64,000 bases of DNA. Origin: an uncultured Lachnospiraceae bacterium. GTDB taxonomy: Bacteria > Bacillota > Clostridia > Lachnospirales > Lachnospiraceae. Under the pieces are notes generated by a model that worked only from the letters and a program-made list of their open reading frames with translations, did not search any database and was not told the DNA's origin. Both the position numbers and the translations under genes were made by a program. Below, one piece after another: positions 41,984 to 49,477 of the stretch; the stretch's first letter is position 1, and every line of letters starts with the position of its first letter. The stretch covers positions 1-64,000 of the forward strand of contig CATLCV010000003.1 in the NCBI GenBank assembly GCA_949893755.1. The letters run 5' to 3'.

Positions 41984-42745
41984 ATGAGCGAAAAGCAAAT
42001 CAGCACAGGTGAAGCAGCAAAGATTTCCGGGCTTACGATACGGACGTTACAGCATTATGATAATATCGGAGTGCTTCCGGCATCAGGGCGTACAGAGGGT
42101 GGACGGCGCTTTTACACGGAAAGCGATATGATTCAGTTAGAACATATTATCTTTTATCGTGGTTTGGGCTTTTCATTGAATCAAATTAAAGAAATACTCA
42201 TTGAAACGAAAACAGATAAGAATGCCGACGAATTATTATCTGCACAAAAGGTTATGTTGTACAATCAAATATACAATATTCAAAACAGCATTGCCGCCAT
42301 TGAAGCAAGCCAGGAGATTATCAGTGCAGGAAAAATGCCGCCCTGGACGCTGCTGGCAGCTTTTATGCAGTCACTCGGCACAGTTGACCTTTCTATTTGG
42401 GAAAATTACGAATTTTCAGACGAACAGACAGAAGTCTTTCAAGAACATTTTCAAACACTGAATGATGTAATGGACTTTTACAATACATGGAAACGCCTTT
42501 CCATAAAATCGGCAGCATTCAATGAAGCCGGAATAAAACCCGACGAAGCAATCGCCCAGACATTAGCAATGGAGTGGACGGAAATGACGCAAAAAGCCAC
42601 AGGGGGAAATCCCGAACATGAGCAGGCATTTTTAGCAGTTGATCATCAAAGAGATGTGTGGAATCCTGCTGAACGGGAACTGATTGAAAAAGCAGAGCCA
42701 TTTTTGGAGGAAGCCTTAAACATTTACAATCAAAAACAGGAATAA
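41984..42745 (+). CDS. MerR-family transcriptional regulator
   Basis: A 253-residue MerR regulator: N-terminal winged helix (STGEAAKISGLTIRTLQHYDNIGVL, RRFYTESDMIQLEHIIFYRGLGFSLNQIKEIL), a dimerisation helix near 80-120, and a C-terminal TipA-like/antibiotic-sensing region with WENYEFSDEQTEVFQEHF. The ATG at 41984 follows GCCGGAGGTGAAAATC; the track start is eight codons early. The same 19-bp-spacer palindromic promoter precedes this gene and the ABC genes downstream, so it probably controls both. The gene block is AT-rich compared with its neighbours. Similar modules respond to multiple drugs; the inducer here is unknown. Confidence 0.87.
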   Translation: MSEKQISTGEAAKISGLTIRTLQHYDNIGVLPASGRTEGGRRFYTESDMIQLEHIIFYRGLGFSLNQIKEILIETKTDKNADELLSAQKVMLYNQIYNIQNSIAAIEASQEIISAGKMPPWTLLAAFMQSLGTVDLSIWENYEFSDEQTEVFQEHFQTLNDVMDFYNTWKRLSIKSAAFNEAGIKPDEAIAQTLAMEWTEMTQKATGGNPEHEQAFLAVDHQRDVWNPAERELIEKAEPFLEEALNIYNQKQE

Positions 42746-42750
42746 GGAGT

Positions 42751-42800
42751 AAAGCAGGGTATCATTCCGGAGTATCAGTCCTGGAATGATACCCTGCTTT
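42751..42800 (+). terminator. long perfect hairpin after merR-like gene
   Basis: An 18-bp perfect stem AAAGCAGGGTATCATTCC / GGAATGATACCCTGCTTT with a 14-base loop. It is followed by a second hairpin GCGGTT-GCTCCTTGGAGCATCT-AACCGC (42801-42828) and CACAGCTGGAATTTTTTTG. It most likely terminates or attenuates transcription between regulator and ABC genes. Confidence 0.75.
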
Positions 42801-42855
42801 GCGGTTGCTCCTTGGAGCATCTAACCGCACAGCTGGAATTTTTTTGAAAAAACAC

Positions 42856-42886
42856 TTGCTAATAACGTAACGTAATGTATTAAGAT
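42856..42886 (+). promoter_or_regulatory. MerR-type promoter of the ABC exporter genes
   Basis: TTGCTA and TAAGAT are 19 bases apart, with AACGTAACGTAATGT in the spacer, matching the operator before the merR-like gene (ACGTWAYGTAATGT). Confidence 0.7.
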
Positions 42887-42910
42887 ATGGAAAGAAAGGT
42901 TGGTGACAAA

Positions 42911-43825
42911 ATGAAAAATATCATAGAGATTAAAAATTTGTGCAGACAGTTTGATAAGTTTGTCGCTGTAAATAATATCAGCTTTACGGTAAAACAAGGG
43001 GAATTGTTTGCGTTTCTCGGAACGAACGGCGCAGGAAAGTCCACAACAATCAGTATGATCTGCACGCTGCTTGCGAAAACTTCCGGCAGCATAATTGTAG
43101 ACGGGTTTGACACAGAGAAAGAAGCCGCAAAGGTGAGAAGCCGTCTGGGTGTCGTTTTTCAGACCAATGTTTTAGACGATTTATTGACAGTTGGGGATAA
43201 CCTGAATATACGGGCACGTTTTCAGGGACTGTCTGGCAATGAACTGCATTGCAGGATAAAAGAGCTGCGAGATGTGTTTGGGCTTTCCGATATTTGGAAA
43301 CGCCCTTTTGGGAAATTATCCGGAGGACAGAAGCGAAAATGCGAAATCGCCCGTGCAATCTTAAACAAACCGGAAATCCTTATATTGGACGAACCGACGA
43401 CGGGGTTGGACCCGCAGACACGCACAGCCATTTGGAAGCTGATACGGGATATGCAGATCCAACAGGGAATGACCGTCTTTCTCACAACACATTACATGGA
43501 AGAAGCGGCAGCGGCAGACAATGTATTGATATTGGAAAAGGGCAGAATTTGTGCCGAGGGAACACCAGACACATTGAAGAGTAAATACGGAAAAGATACG
43601 CTAAAGCTGCGCTTCCATAATTCAGAGAAAGGCATGAAGCAACTGCGGGCATTGGGGTACAGCCCAACGCAAAAAACGGATTATGTTTCAATTTCGATTG
43701 AGGACAGCCATGAAGCGTTAAAAATAGTAAACAGTTTGGATGACTTCTTTGATTTTGAATTGATAAAAGGAAATATGGACGACGTTTTTTTAACTGTAAC
43801 AGGTCATACGGAGGTGCCGAAATGA
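42911..43825 (+). CDS. ABC transporter ATP-binding protein (DrrA/CcmA type)
   Basis: A 304-residue ABC ATPase: Walker A GTNGAGKST near residue 40, signature KLSGGQKRKCEIARA, Walker B ILILDEPTTGLD, H-loop TTHYMEEA. The C-terminal 80 residues form the extra domain typical of DrrA-like exporters. The ATG at 42911 follows AAAGGTTGGTGACAAA; the track start is upstream of any site and would overlap the -10 region. The stop overlaps the permease start by 4 bases. Its promoter has the MerR architecture. Confidence 0.9.
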   Translation: MKNIIEIKNLCRQFDKFVAVNNISFTVKQGELFAFLGTNGAGKSTTISMICTLLAKTSGSIIVDGFDTEKEAAKVRSRLGVVFQTNVLDDLLTVGDNLNIRARFQGLSGNELHCRIKELRDVFGLSDIWKRPFGKLSGGQKRKCEIARAILNKPEILILDEPTTGLDPQTRTAIWKLIRDMQIQQGMTVFLTTHYMEEAAAADNVLILEKGRICAEGTPDTLKSKYGKDTLKLRFHNSEKGMKQLRALGYSPTQKTDYVSISIEDSHEALKIVNSLDDFFDFELIKGNMDDVFLTVTGHTEVPK

Positions 43826-44748
43826 GAGAAATAAAAGTATTAACTGGCAGGACAATGAAGCTTTATCTGAAAAACCCATTATCCATTTTATTTTCTTTTG
43901 TTTACATGCTGTTATTTATCGTTCTTATCAGCCTGTTTCTCGGTGACTATATGGCAAAAGGAATGATGGACGTATACGCCGAAGTGGAGGGAATGGATTT
44001 TACTCATATACGCTGGCTGGTTGACACAACATCAATGGCGGGCGTATTGATGATTAACTGTATCTTAGTTCCCCTCAATGTACTTACAATCATGGTTCAG
44101 GACAGCAGCGATCATCGGTTAGACAGTTTCCTTGTCAGTGCGGCAGCCCGCAATAAGTTAGTTGTTGGTTATTGGTTAGCCCCGTTTCTTGTGGGTATTG
44201 TGATGAATGTACTCTGTCTGTTCCTGTCAGAGGGATTTATCGTAATAAATGGCGGCGAATGGTTAAGTATACAGAGCAATATAGAAATGGCAGGCTTAAT
44301 GATTGCGAACACATTTTCAGCAGCAAGTATACTTTTTGCAGCAGCTATGTTGACAAAAAGTGTAAGCCTGTACAGCACATTTACAGGGATTATGTCTGCG
44401 CTGGTTGGATTCCTTACAGGAGCATTTTTGCCAATAGGCATGTTCCCCGCAAATATCCAAAAAATATTTGCACTTATCCCGGCTCATCATGGCGCAACGC
44501 TCATGCGCAAGGTAATGACAAGAGAACCTCTTATGGCAACTTTTGGCAATGTGACAGACCAGATAGTAAAAGGTACTTTTATGACAGCGGAAGAAATTAT
44601 AGATATCTATGCGTCCGAAAATGGAATCACTTATATGTTCGGAGATATGCAGTTTCCTTTTTCTGCAATGCTTATCATAGTGGTTGGTTCGGGGCTGCTG
44701 TTTATGGCATTTAGCATGATCTGGATGGAGCATTACAAAAAGCATTAG
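43822..44748 (+). CDS. ABC-2 type transporter permease
   Basis: A 308-residue ABC-2 permease with six predicted membrane segments (first near residues 22-40, last near 278-298). It starts MREIKVLTGRTMKLYLKNP and overlaps the ATPase gene (ATGA). Together they form a drug- or peptide-export pump of the DrrAB kind under MerR-type control. The TAG stop codon lies within a 50-bp repeat also found at 32930-32979. Confidence 0.87.
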   Translation: MREIKVLTGRTMKLYLKNPLSILFSFVYMLLFIVLISLFLGDYMAKGMMDVYAEVEGMDFTHIRWLVDTTSMAGVLMINCILVPLNVLTIMVQDSSDHRLDSFLVSAAARNKLVVGYWLAPFLVGIVMNVLCLFLSEGFIVINGGEWLSIQSNIEMAGLMIANTFSAASILFAAAMLTKSVSLYSTFTGIMSALVGFLTGAFLPIGMFPANIQKIFALIPAHHGATLMRKVMTREPLMATFGNVTDQIVKGTFMTAEEIIDIYASENGITYMFGDMQFPFSAMLIIVVGSGLLFMAFSMIWMEHYKKH

Positions 44749-44793
44749 CAGACGTATAAGTGCGTCGGTACGGTTTTTGCGAATGGATACGTG
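44744..44793. repeat. 50-bp dispersed repeat, copy B
   Basis: ATTAGCAGACGTATAAGTGC...GCGAATGGATACGTG, 40 of 50 bases identical to copy A at 32930. It overlaps the stop codon of the permease gene. Confidence 0.65.
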
Positions 44794-44821
44794 GGTTGGA
44801 TGCTCCTTGGAGCATCCAACC
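44794..44821. terminator. perfect 13-bp palindromic hairpin
   Basis: GGTTGGATGCTCC-TT-GGAGCATCCAACC between two convergent genes; followed by GAACAGCAGGAAATTTTTCC. It resembles the GCTCCTTGGAGCAT hairpin at 42801-42828 and may terminate in both directions. Confidence 0.65.
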
Positions 44822-44858
44822 GAACAGCAGGAAATTTTTCCGGCTGTATGTCATACTG

Positions 44859-45617
44859 TCAGACTGCAGTCCACCCTCCGTCAATATAGATCGTCTGTCC
44901 GGTGGTGTAGGCGCAGTTCTCCGACGCGAACAGCAGCAGCTGTCCGCACAGCTCTTCGATCTTTCCGGGCCTGCCGAGCGGGCATCTTTTTTTCAGCTCT
45001 TCCAGCGCCGCCTCGTCGAACTGCATCATTTCCGACGGAAATTCTCCCGGGCCGATGGCATTTACGGTAATGTTGTACTTTGCCCATTCCTGCGCCAGTG
45101 ACCTTGTGAAGTTCGGCACTGCTCCCTTTGTGGCGTTATAGGCAAGGATGGGGTGGTTCATCGCCGCGATGTGTCCGTACATGGACGCGGTGTTGATGAT
45201 GCGGCCGTACTGGTTTTGGATCATATTTTTCGCGCATTCCCTTGCCATGAGGAAATACCCTGTCAGGCTGACGTCCACCACCTTCTGCCACTGGTCCAGG
45301 GAAAGGTCCACCGTCGGGCAGTACGCCATCATTCCGGCATTGTTCACCAGAATATCTACTTTTCCAAATGTATCAATGACAGACTGCACCCCTGCCACGA
45401 CCTGGGCCTCGTCTCCCACGTCGCACGGAACCGGCAGGCATTCCCCGCCCATGGCTTCTATTTCCCCTTTGAGCGTTTCCAGCTTCTCTTTTCGCCTTGC
45501 AAATGCAGCCACCTTCGCGCCGTTTTCCGCAAAGGCTTTGCAATACTCGTAGCCAAGTCCAGAGGATGCCCCCGTTACGACCGCAACTCTTCCTGTCAGA
45601 TCCATGTAATTTTTCAT
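44859..45617 (-). CDS. short-chain dehydrogenase/reductase, gluconate 5-dehydrogenase-like
   Basis: A 252-residue classical SDR: TGASSGLG at residues 15-22, NNAG near 93, catalytic Ser in NTASMYG, and Tyr/Lys in YNATKGA near 163-167, ending GGQ-type IYIDGGWTAV. The closest families are gluconate 5-dehydrogenase and 2-deoxy-gluconate 3-dehydrogenase. Start ATG at 45617 after AAGGAGAAATCATC. It is unrelated to the SDR pair at 214-1952 beyond the family. A TetR-type gene about 370 bases upstream on the other strand is its likely regulator by position. Confidence 0.88.
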   Translation of the reverse strand: MKNYMDLTGRVAVVTGASSGLGYEYCKAFAENGAKVAAFARRKEKLETLKGEIEAMGGECLPVPCDVGDEAQVVAGVQSVIDTFGKVDILVNNAGMMAYCPTVDLSLDQWQKVVDVSLTGYFLMARECAKNMIQNQYGRIINTASMYGHIAAMNHPILAYNATKGAVPNFTRSLAQEWAKYNITVNAIGPGEFPSEMMQFDEAALEELKKRCPLGRPGKIEELCGQLLLFASENCAYTTGQTIYIDGGWTAV

Positions 45618-45651
45618 GATGATTTCTCCTTGCTTTCTTGTTATTTTTAGT

Positions 45652-45687
45652 TATACTCACGGCCGATGAAATCTGGCGCGCAGTATA
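45652..45687. repeat. 36-bp palindromic repeat, copy C
   Basis: TATACTCACGGCCGATGAAATCTGGCGCGCAGTATA, matching copies at 20441 and 28131. Confidence 0.6.
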
Positions 45688-45869
45688 CAGGGTACGCCTG
45701 GTCAAGGTGTGACCTTTCACTATTTTTACAGTTTACCGGCCAGCCAGCAAAGTGTAATCTTGTTTTCAGCTTCCGATTATGTTAAGGTATAGCTAGCTGT
45801 TCCGAATGATTATGTTCATCATATAACAACTGGATTTTCCAGACAATCAACAATCCTGTTCTATTGTCG

Positions 45870-45887
45870 ATTAATCGACACTTTTGC
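45870..45887. promoter_or_regulatory. TGTCGAT palindrome, candidate TetR operator
   Basis: TTGTCGATTAATCGACA is a near-perfect palindrome, and a half-copy TTGTCGATAAAT follows 14 bases later. Position about 100 bases upstream of the TetR-type gene and between divergent genes suits an operator. Confidence 0.5.
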
Positions 45888-45985
45888 CTGAATTGTCGAT
45901 AAATCTGCCACGAAGTATGACATGATGCGCACAGCCGCATGAGGAATTATGCCGCCTGCGAAACGGCGGCGGAATGGAGATCGAG

Positions 45986-46579
45986 ATGAAAAACCCGGAC
46001 CGCCGGACGAGAAAAACGAAGCATACGATCAAACAGATTTTTCTCGGCCTGCTGAAACAAAAAGCAATTGAAAAGATTTCTGTGACGGAGCTGTGCAGCC
46101 TGGCGGATATCAACCGGTCTACGTTTTATCTGCATTATTGTGATATCTACGCTCTGCTCGAAGAGATCGAACTGGACTGCCTGACAGAATTTGACCGGCT
46201 GGCGGAAGAGATCTCCCGGCAGTCGATCGCGCCCAGGCAGGTGACACGGATGATCCTGGAATATATTTATGGCCAGAAGGAGCTGCTGTCCCTTCTCCTG
46301 TTAAAAAATAACCGGCATGATTTCTGGCAGAAGATCAACCGGAAGGTCCTGCAGCTTTTCAAGATCAAGACTCTGCAGAATTATCAGCTTCCGGAGCACA
46401 TGAGTGAAAATGAATTTGACGATATGCTTCTTTTTTATGCCTCGGGATTTTATGCGGTTTTTGAGAAATGGTTATCGGAGCAATGTACGGAGGATATTGA
46501 AAAAGTTGCGGAAAAAACGACTCTGTTTTCTCAGATCTGCTTTGACCATCTGCTGATCAGGGGGAGAGCCGGGACGTGA
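45986..46579 (+). CDS. TetR/AcrR-family transcriptional regulator
   Basis: A 197-residue regulator: N-terminal TetR helix-turn-helix (IKQIFLGLLKQKAIEKISVTELCSLADINRSTFYLHYCDIYALLEEIE), then an all-helical effector domain of the TetR_C_8 kind. The ATG at 45986 has GGAG six bases upstream; the track start at 45974 has only a weak site. It faces away from the SDR gene and probably represses it. It ends just before a strong terminator. Confidence 0.85.
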   Translation: MKNPDRRTRKTKHTIKQIFLGLLKQKAIEKISVTELCSLADINRSTFYLHYCDIYALLEEIELDCLTEFDRLAEEISRQSIAPRQVTRMILEYIYGQKELLSLLLLKNNRHDFWQKINRKVLQLFKIKTLQNYQLPEHMSENEFDDMLLFYASGFYAVFEKWLSEQCTEDIEKVAEKTTLFSQICFDHLLIRGRAGT

Positions 46580-46595
46580 CCAAACAGCTTTTGAT

Positions 46596-46643
46596 AAAAA
46601 ACTCCCTGCGCAGAGATTTTCTGTTCCGCGCGGGGAGTTTTTG
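46596..46643 (+). terminator. intrinsic terminator of the TetR gene
   Basis: AAAAACTCCCTGCGC ... GCGCGGGGAGTTTTTG: a stem of about 14 bp (one mismatch/G-T) with a 17-base loop and a T-run. Confidence 0.8.
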
Positions 46644-46717
46644 TTAACACGCCTGGTCAAGATGTGACCTGTATTGATTTTTCCCGCCTGCATGGCCGCA
46701 ATGTAATGCTGCGGCTT

Positions 46718-48847
46718 TCACTGCCTCCAGCGTTTTCCTGCTGCCAATCCTGCTGCGGAAACGGCCGCAAGGGTGAGCAGCCACACGACCGGCGTATTGT
46801 CGCCGGTTTTGGGAGAGTTCTCCAAATTTCCCTGGCTCTGAGAAGGCTTTTGCGCCGGTTTCTGTGTCTGGTTCTGGGATGGATCCTTAGGCGGTTCTTG
46901 TCCGGTTCCATCTGACGGATCATCTGGTTTTTCAGACGGGTTATCCGGTTTTTCAGACGGGTCATCCGGTTTTTCGGATGGATTTCCTGATCCTTCCTCC
47001 TGAATCGTCAATGTCGTCTGGGCCAGCCCGTCCGTAAAATGGATTGCCACCGTATGCTCTCCGGCTGTCAGTGTTTTCAGGTATTCCGGCTTTAGAGTGA
47101 TGATCGTGGAGCCGGCCGCAGCCGTGTAATGTTCTTTCGCGATCTCAGTTCCATCCACCGACACACTGACAAATTTACTGAAATCACCATTTGCCTTGAT
47201 GGTAACGCCTTTATTTTTACCGATCACGAACGTCTGGTCCGCACCCTCAATGATCGATACGGCGGGCAGAGGTTTTAATCCGGCAATCGCCGCTTCGATC
47301 GCCGCCGCATATCCATCCACAACGTCCTGCTCCCGGACATCCTTTCCCCGGACAACCGCATTGACCGCAGCCTCTACCGCATCAAAATTGATATAATCCG
47401 CCTTGTTCAGCGCTTTTGCCTTCGCGACCGCCTCGTCCACCGCACTGTAATCCGCGTCTAAAAAGGTAACCTGTCCATTTGTATTATTGCTCGATATATT
47501 TTCATAGGACGGCACCCCGTTGGAGGTGATGATGCCGCCGATGTGAATATTATTTCCGGAGGAAATGCTTCCTGCTCCGATCTCTGTCGTTCCGCCGGTG
47601 ATGGTGATATCGCCACTGACGTCGATTCCGGATGCACCGGAGCCGCCTGGAGAAATCACATTCGAATCCTTCATTGTCAGGTTTCCGTTTACAAAGATTC
47701 CTCCCCTGTTACTCTGATTTGATGTTGACTTCACTTCGGAACCTTCAATTTCAAGGTTTCCTTTTTCACAGTACATTCCCACTTTATTTTCCGATTCTGC
47801 CTCTATGACAGAATCCTTAATCACGGTATCATTAACCACATAAAAAGCCGGGAGGTAACCTTTTGCAGTCACCTTTGAGGAATCTGTAACTGTAAGCCCA
47901 TTGCATATAATACTGTTAAGCTCCGTAGATTCCGCATGAACCGTAGAATTGGAAATGGTGATATTTGCATCTGCCCCCACTGCCAGTCCTCTGTTTGCAA
48001 TTGCTGTTATGTCCGAACCGTTCAAAATCTCCAGATTTCCACCGCAGGATATCACAAAATTATCCGCTCTGGGTACTGCAAGCCTGCTGCCTGAAATCTT
48101 TAAATTTCCGGAAACACCAATTCCTCCATCCGCACTGTTCATAGTAATACTTGAATTGTCTGATATCGTAAGCGAAGCCGGATTGGGGTCTCCATACTTG
48201 CTGATTGCATTAATTCCTGTGCTTTGAATATCTGAACCGGAACTGATCGGCATATCAATCACTATATTGGAATTACGAATCAAGTTTTCGCCGCCGCCAA
48301 TATACAGTCCATAACCGCTGACTGCCTGATCTTTTACACCTGAATTGTTTGGATCCTCAAACAGTTGGTCTAAATTACTGACCGTAATCTGCAAGTTGGC
48401 GTCCTGCACAGTCAGCCCACCTTCTTCTATGCGGATTCCACAGCTTGGATTTGAACCGAACTGATTCTTCTCTGCGAGGATCGTAAGTCTGCCTCCGCCG
48501 ATTCCTTTTAGAAGAAACGGATTGCTGCTTCCAATCCCCCAATAGGCTTCGATCAAGTTCTGCCCCGCCAATTCCACGGTGACTCCCTCTTCTTCAATTT
48601 GAATCCCATACATAAGGGCACTTCCGGCATTTCCCCCGGTGATCTCCGCATGATTCAGCGTCAACGTTTTTGTAGCCGGATCATACTTTGCCGTACCGCT
48701 TCCGCACTGTATTGTATGATCCGCCGCTTGAAGAATATCGGTTCCGTTTACCCGGATCCCGCCGTCTGCAGATACCGTTTCCGGCTGAACGATCCACATA
48801 AAGCAAACTGCCAGAAACAAATAGAGTATTTTTTTCTTTGCGCCCAT
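46718..48847 (-). CDS. sortase-anchored surface protein with beta-helix-like region
   Basis: A 709-residue secreted protein. Signal peptide MGAKKKILYLFLAVCFMWIVQPETVSA (residues 1-27), then about 420 residues rich in short beta-strand repeats (ITGG, NLTIS, NITIS, GNLEI), consistent with a right-handed beta helix. A FIVAR-like helical module follows (DADYSAVDEAVAKAKALNKADY), then an X2-like beta domain (VTIKANGDFSKFVSVSVDGTEI), a Pro-rich spacer with KPDDPSE repeats, and the sorting signal SPKTGD, hydrophobic stretch and RWRQ tail. The motif is SPKTG instead of LPXTG. The ATG at 48847 after AGGAAAGGAATACAAAA replaces the track start. Likely wall-linked; ligand or substrate unknown. No sortase gene is nearby. 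Confidence 0.85.
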   Translation of the reverse strand: MGAKKKILYLFLAVCFMWIVQPETVSADGGIRVNGTDILQAADHTIQCGSGTAKYDPATKTLTLNHAEITGGNAGSALMYGIQIEEEGVTVELAGQNLIEAYWGIGSSNPFLLKGIGGGRLTILAEKNQFGSNPSCGIRIEEGGLTVQDANLQITVSNLDQLFEDPNNSGVKDQAVSGYGLYIGGGENLIRNSNIVIDMPISSGSDIQSTGINAISKYGDPNPASLTISDNSSITMNSADGGIGVSGNLKISGSRLAVPRADNFVISCGGNLEILNGSDITAIANRGLAVGADANITISNSTVHAESTELNSIICNGLTVTDSSKVTAKGYLPAFYVVNDTVIKDSVIEAESENKVGMYCEKGNLEIEGSEVKSTSNQSNRGGIFVNGNLTMKDSNVISPGGSGASGIDVSGDITITGGTTEIGAGSISSGNNIHIGGIITSNGVPSYENISSNNTNGQVTFLDADYSAVDEAVAKAKALNKADYINFDAVEAAVNAVVRGKDVREQDVVDGYAAAIEAAIAGLKPLPAVSIIEGADQTFVIGKNKGVTIKANGDFSKFVSVSVDGTEIAKEHYTAAAGSTIITLKPEYLKTLTAGEHTVAIHFTDGLAQTTLTIQEEGSGNPSEKPDDPSEKPDNPSEKPDDPSDGTGQEPPKDPSQNQTQKPAQKPSQSQGNLENSPKTGDNTPVVWLLTLAAVSAAGLAAGKRWRQ
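46915..46985. repeat. tandem repeat encoding the Pro-rich wall spacer
   Basis: About three 21-base units GGTTTTTCAGACGGGTYATCC encode KPDDPSE/KPDNPSE. Such repeats commonly vary in number between strains. Confidence 0.7.
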
Positions 48848-48984
48848 TTTTGTATTCCTTTCCTGTGTAATCCTGTGTTTCTCTTCTGGGTGACATTGAT
48901 ACAATATCCGCAGTCCTTTCATCTGTTTTTTACGCCGTATAGTGAAAATCGCCCGCAAAAAAATCCACTTCCCATGCTGAGATG

Positions 48985-49219
48985 ATCTTTAAAGATTCGT
49001 GCTGCAATAAGTTGCATCGTTGACATATATTATGGCACGAAGGTTCGTAAAATCAGCCAGCTAAGGAAGTAAAACCTTTTGACGGGCGAATCATAATATC
49101 GGGTCAGTAAAATATAAAATTTGCTGCTTAAGGATAGTTTACTATATCTTTTGAAAATATACAACAAAAATTTTTCCGGCTGTGCGGCTGCACCGCTTCT
49201 GCTAAGTTTAATTCACATA
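48985..49219. other. AT-rich intergenic stretch
   Basis: No gene is supported. It contains GTTGACATATATTATGGC (near 49019), which offers a -35-like box, and a copy of the dispersed end sequence AAAAATTTTTCCGGCTGTGCGGCTGC (near 49166-49191). Confidence 0.4.
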
Positions 49220-49351
49220 AAATCATGATTTGTGTAGAAAATCTATTTTATAAAATCGTGATTTGTGCTATAATTCGCCTTAAAGAAATCATGATTTGTG
49301 TTATAATTCACTTTAAGAAAATCACGATTTATGTTATGATTCAACTTAAGG
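49220..49351 (+). repeat. four 33-bp tandem repeats upstream of the DUF4143 ATPase
   Basis: Copies start at 49220, 49253, 49286 and 49319, an exact 33-base period. Each begins with the palindrome AAATCRYGATTT; copies 2-4 also contain TTATAATTC or a close variant, a ready -10 box. The second half of copy 1 has diverged. The repeats end about 127 bases before the ATPase gene. They look like stacked operators or promoters, not a CRISPR array. Confidence 0.8.
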
Positions 49352-49477
49352 AAACCATTTTATAAGCATTCTCGGTCCTTATATCCGGATTTGTGCACTT
49401 CTGACGGAAAATCATCTGAAAAAATGGGTACAAAGGAGTTTCCGGGAGTGCCCTCTATGAACAGGAGGTGTAATCTC

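Larger units (their letters stand above)
45618..45985. other. divergent region between SDR and TetR genes
   Basis: It contains the palindromic repeat copy C (45652-45687), GTACGCCTGGTCAAGGTGTGACCT (recurring near 46650) and the 32-bp repeat at 45726. Beyond that, TTGTCGATTAATCGACA (about 45871-45887) and ATTGTCGATAAATCTG form overlapping TGTCGAT palindromes just upstream of the TetR gene and are good candidate operators. Confidence 0.5.

Noticed and set aside
49220-49351. CRISPR array
   Set aside because: There are only four copies with a 33-base period and no unique spacers between them; the whole period is the repeat, and no cas genes are present.
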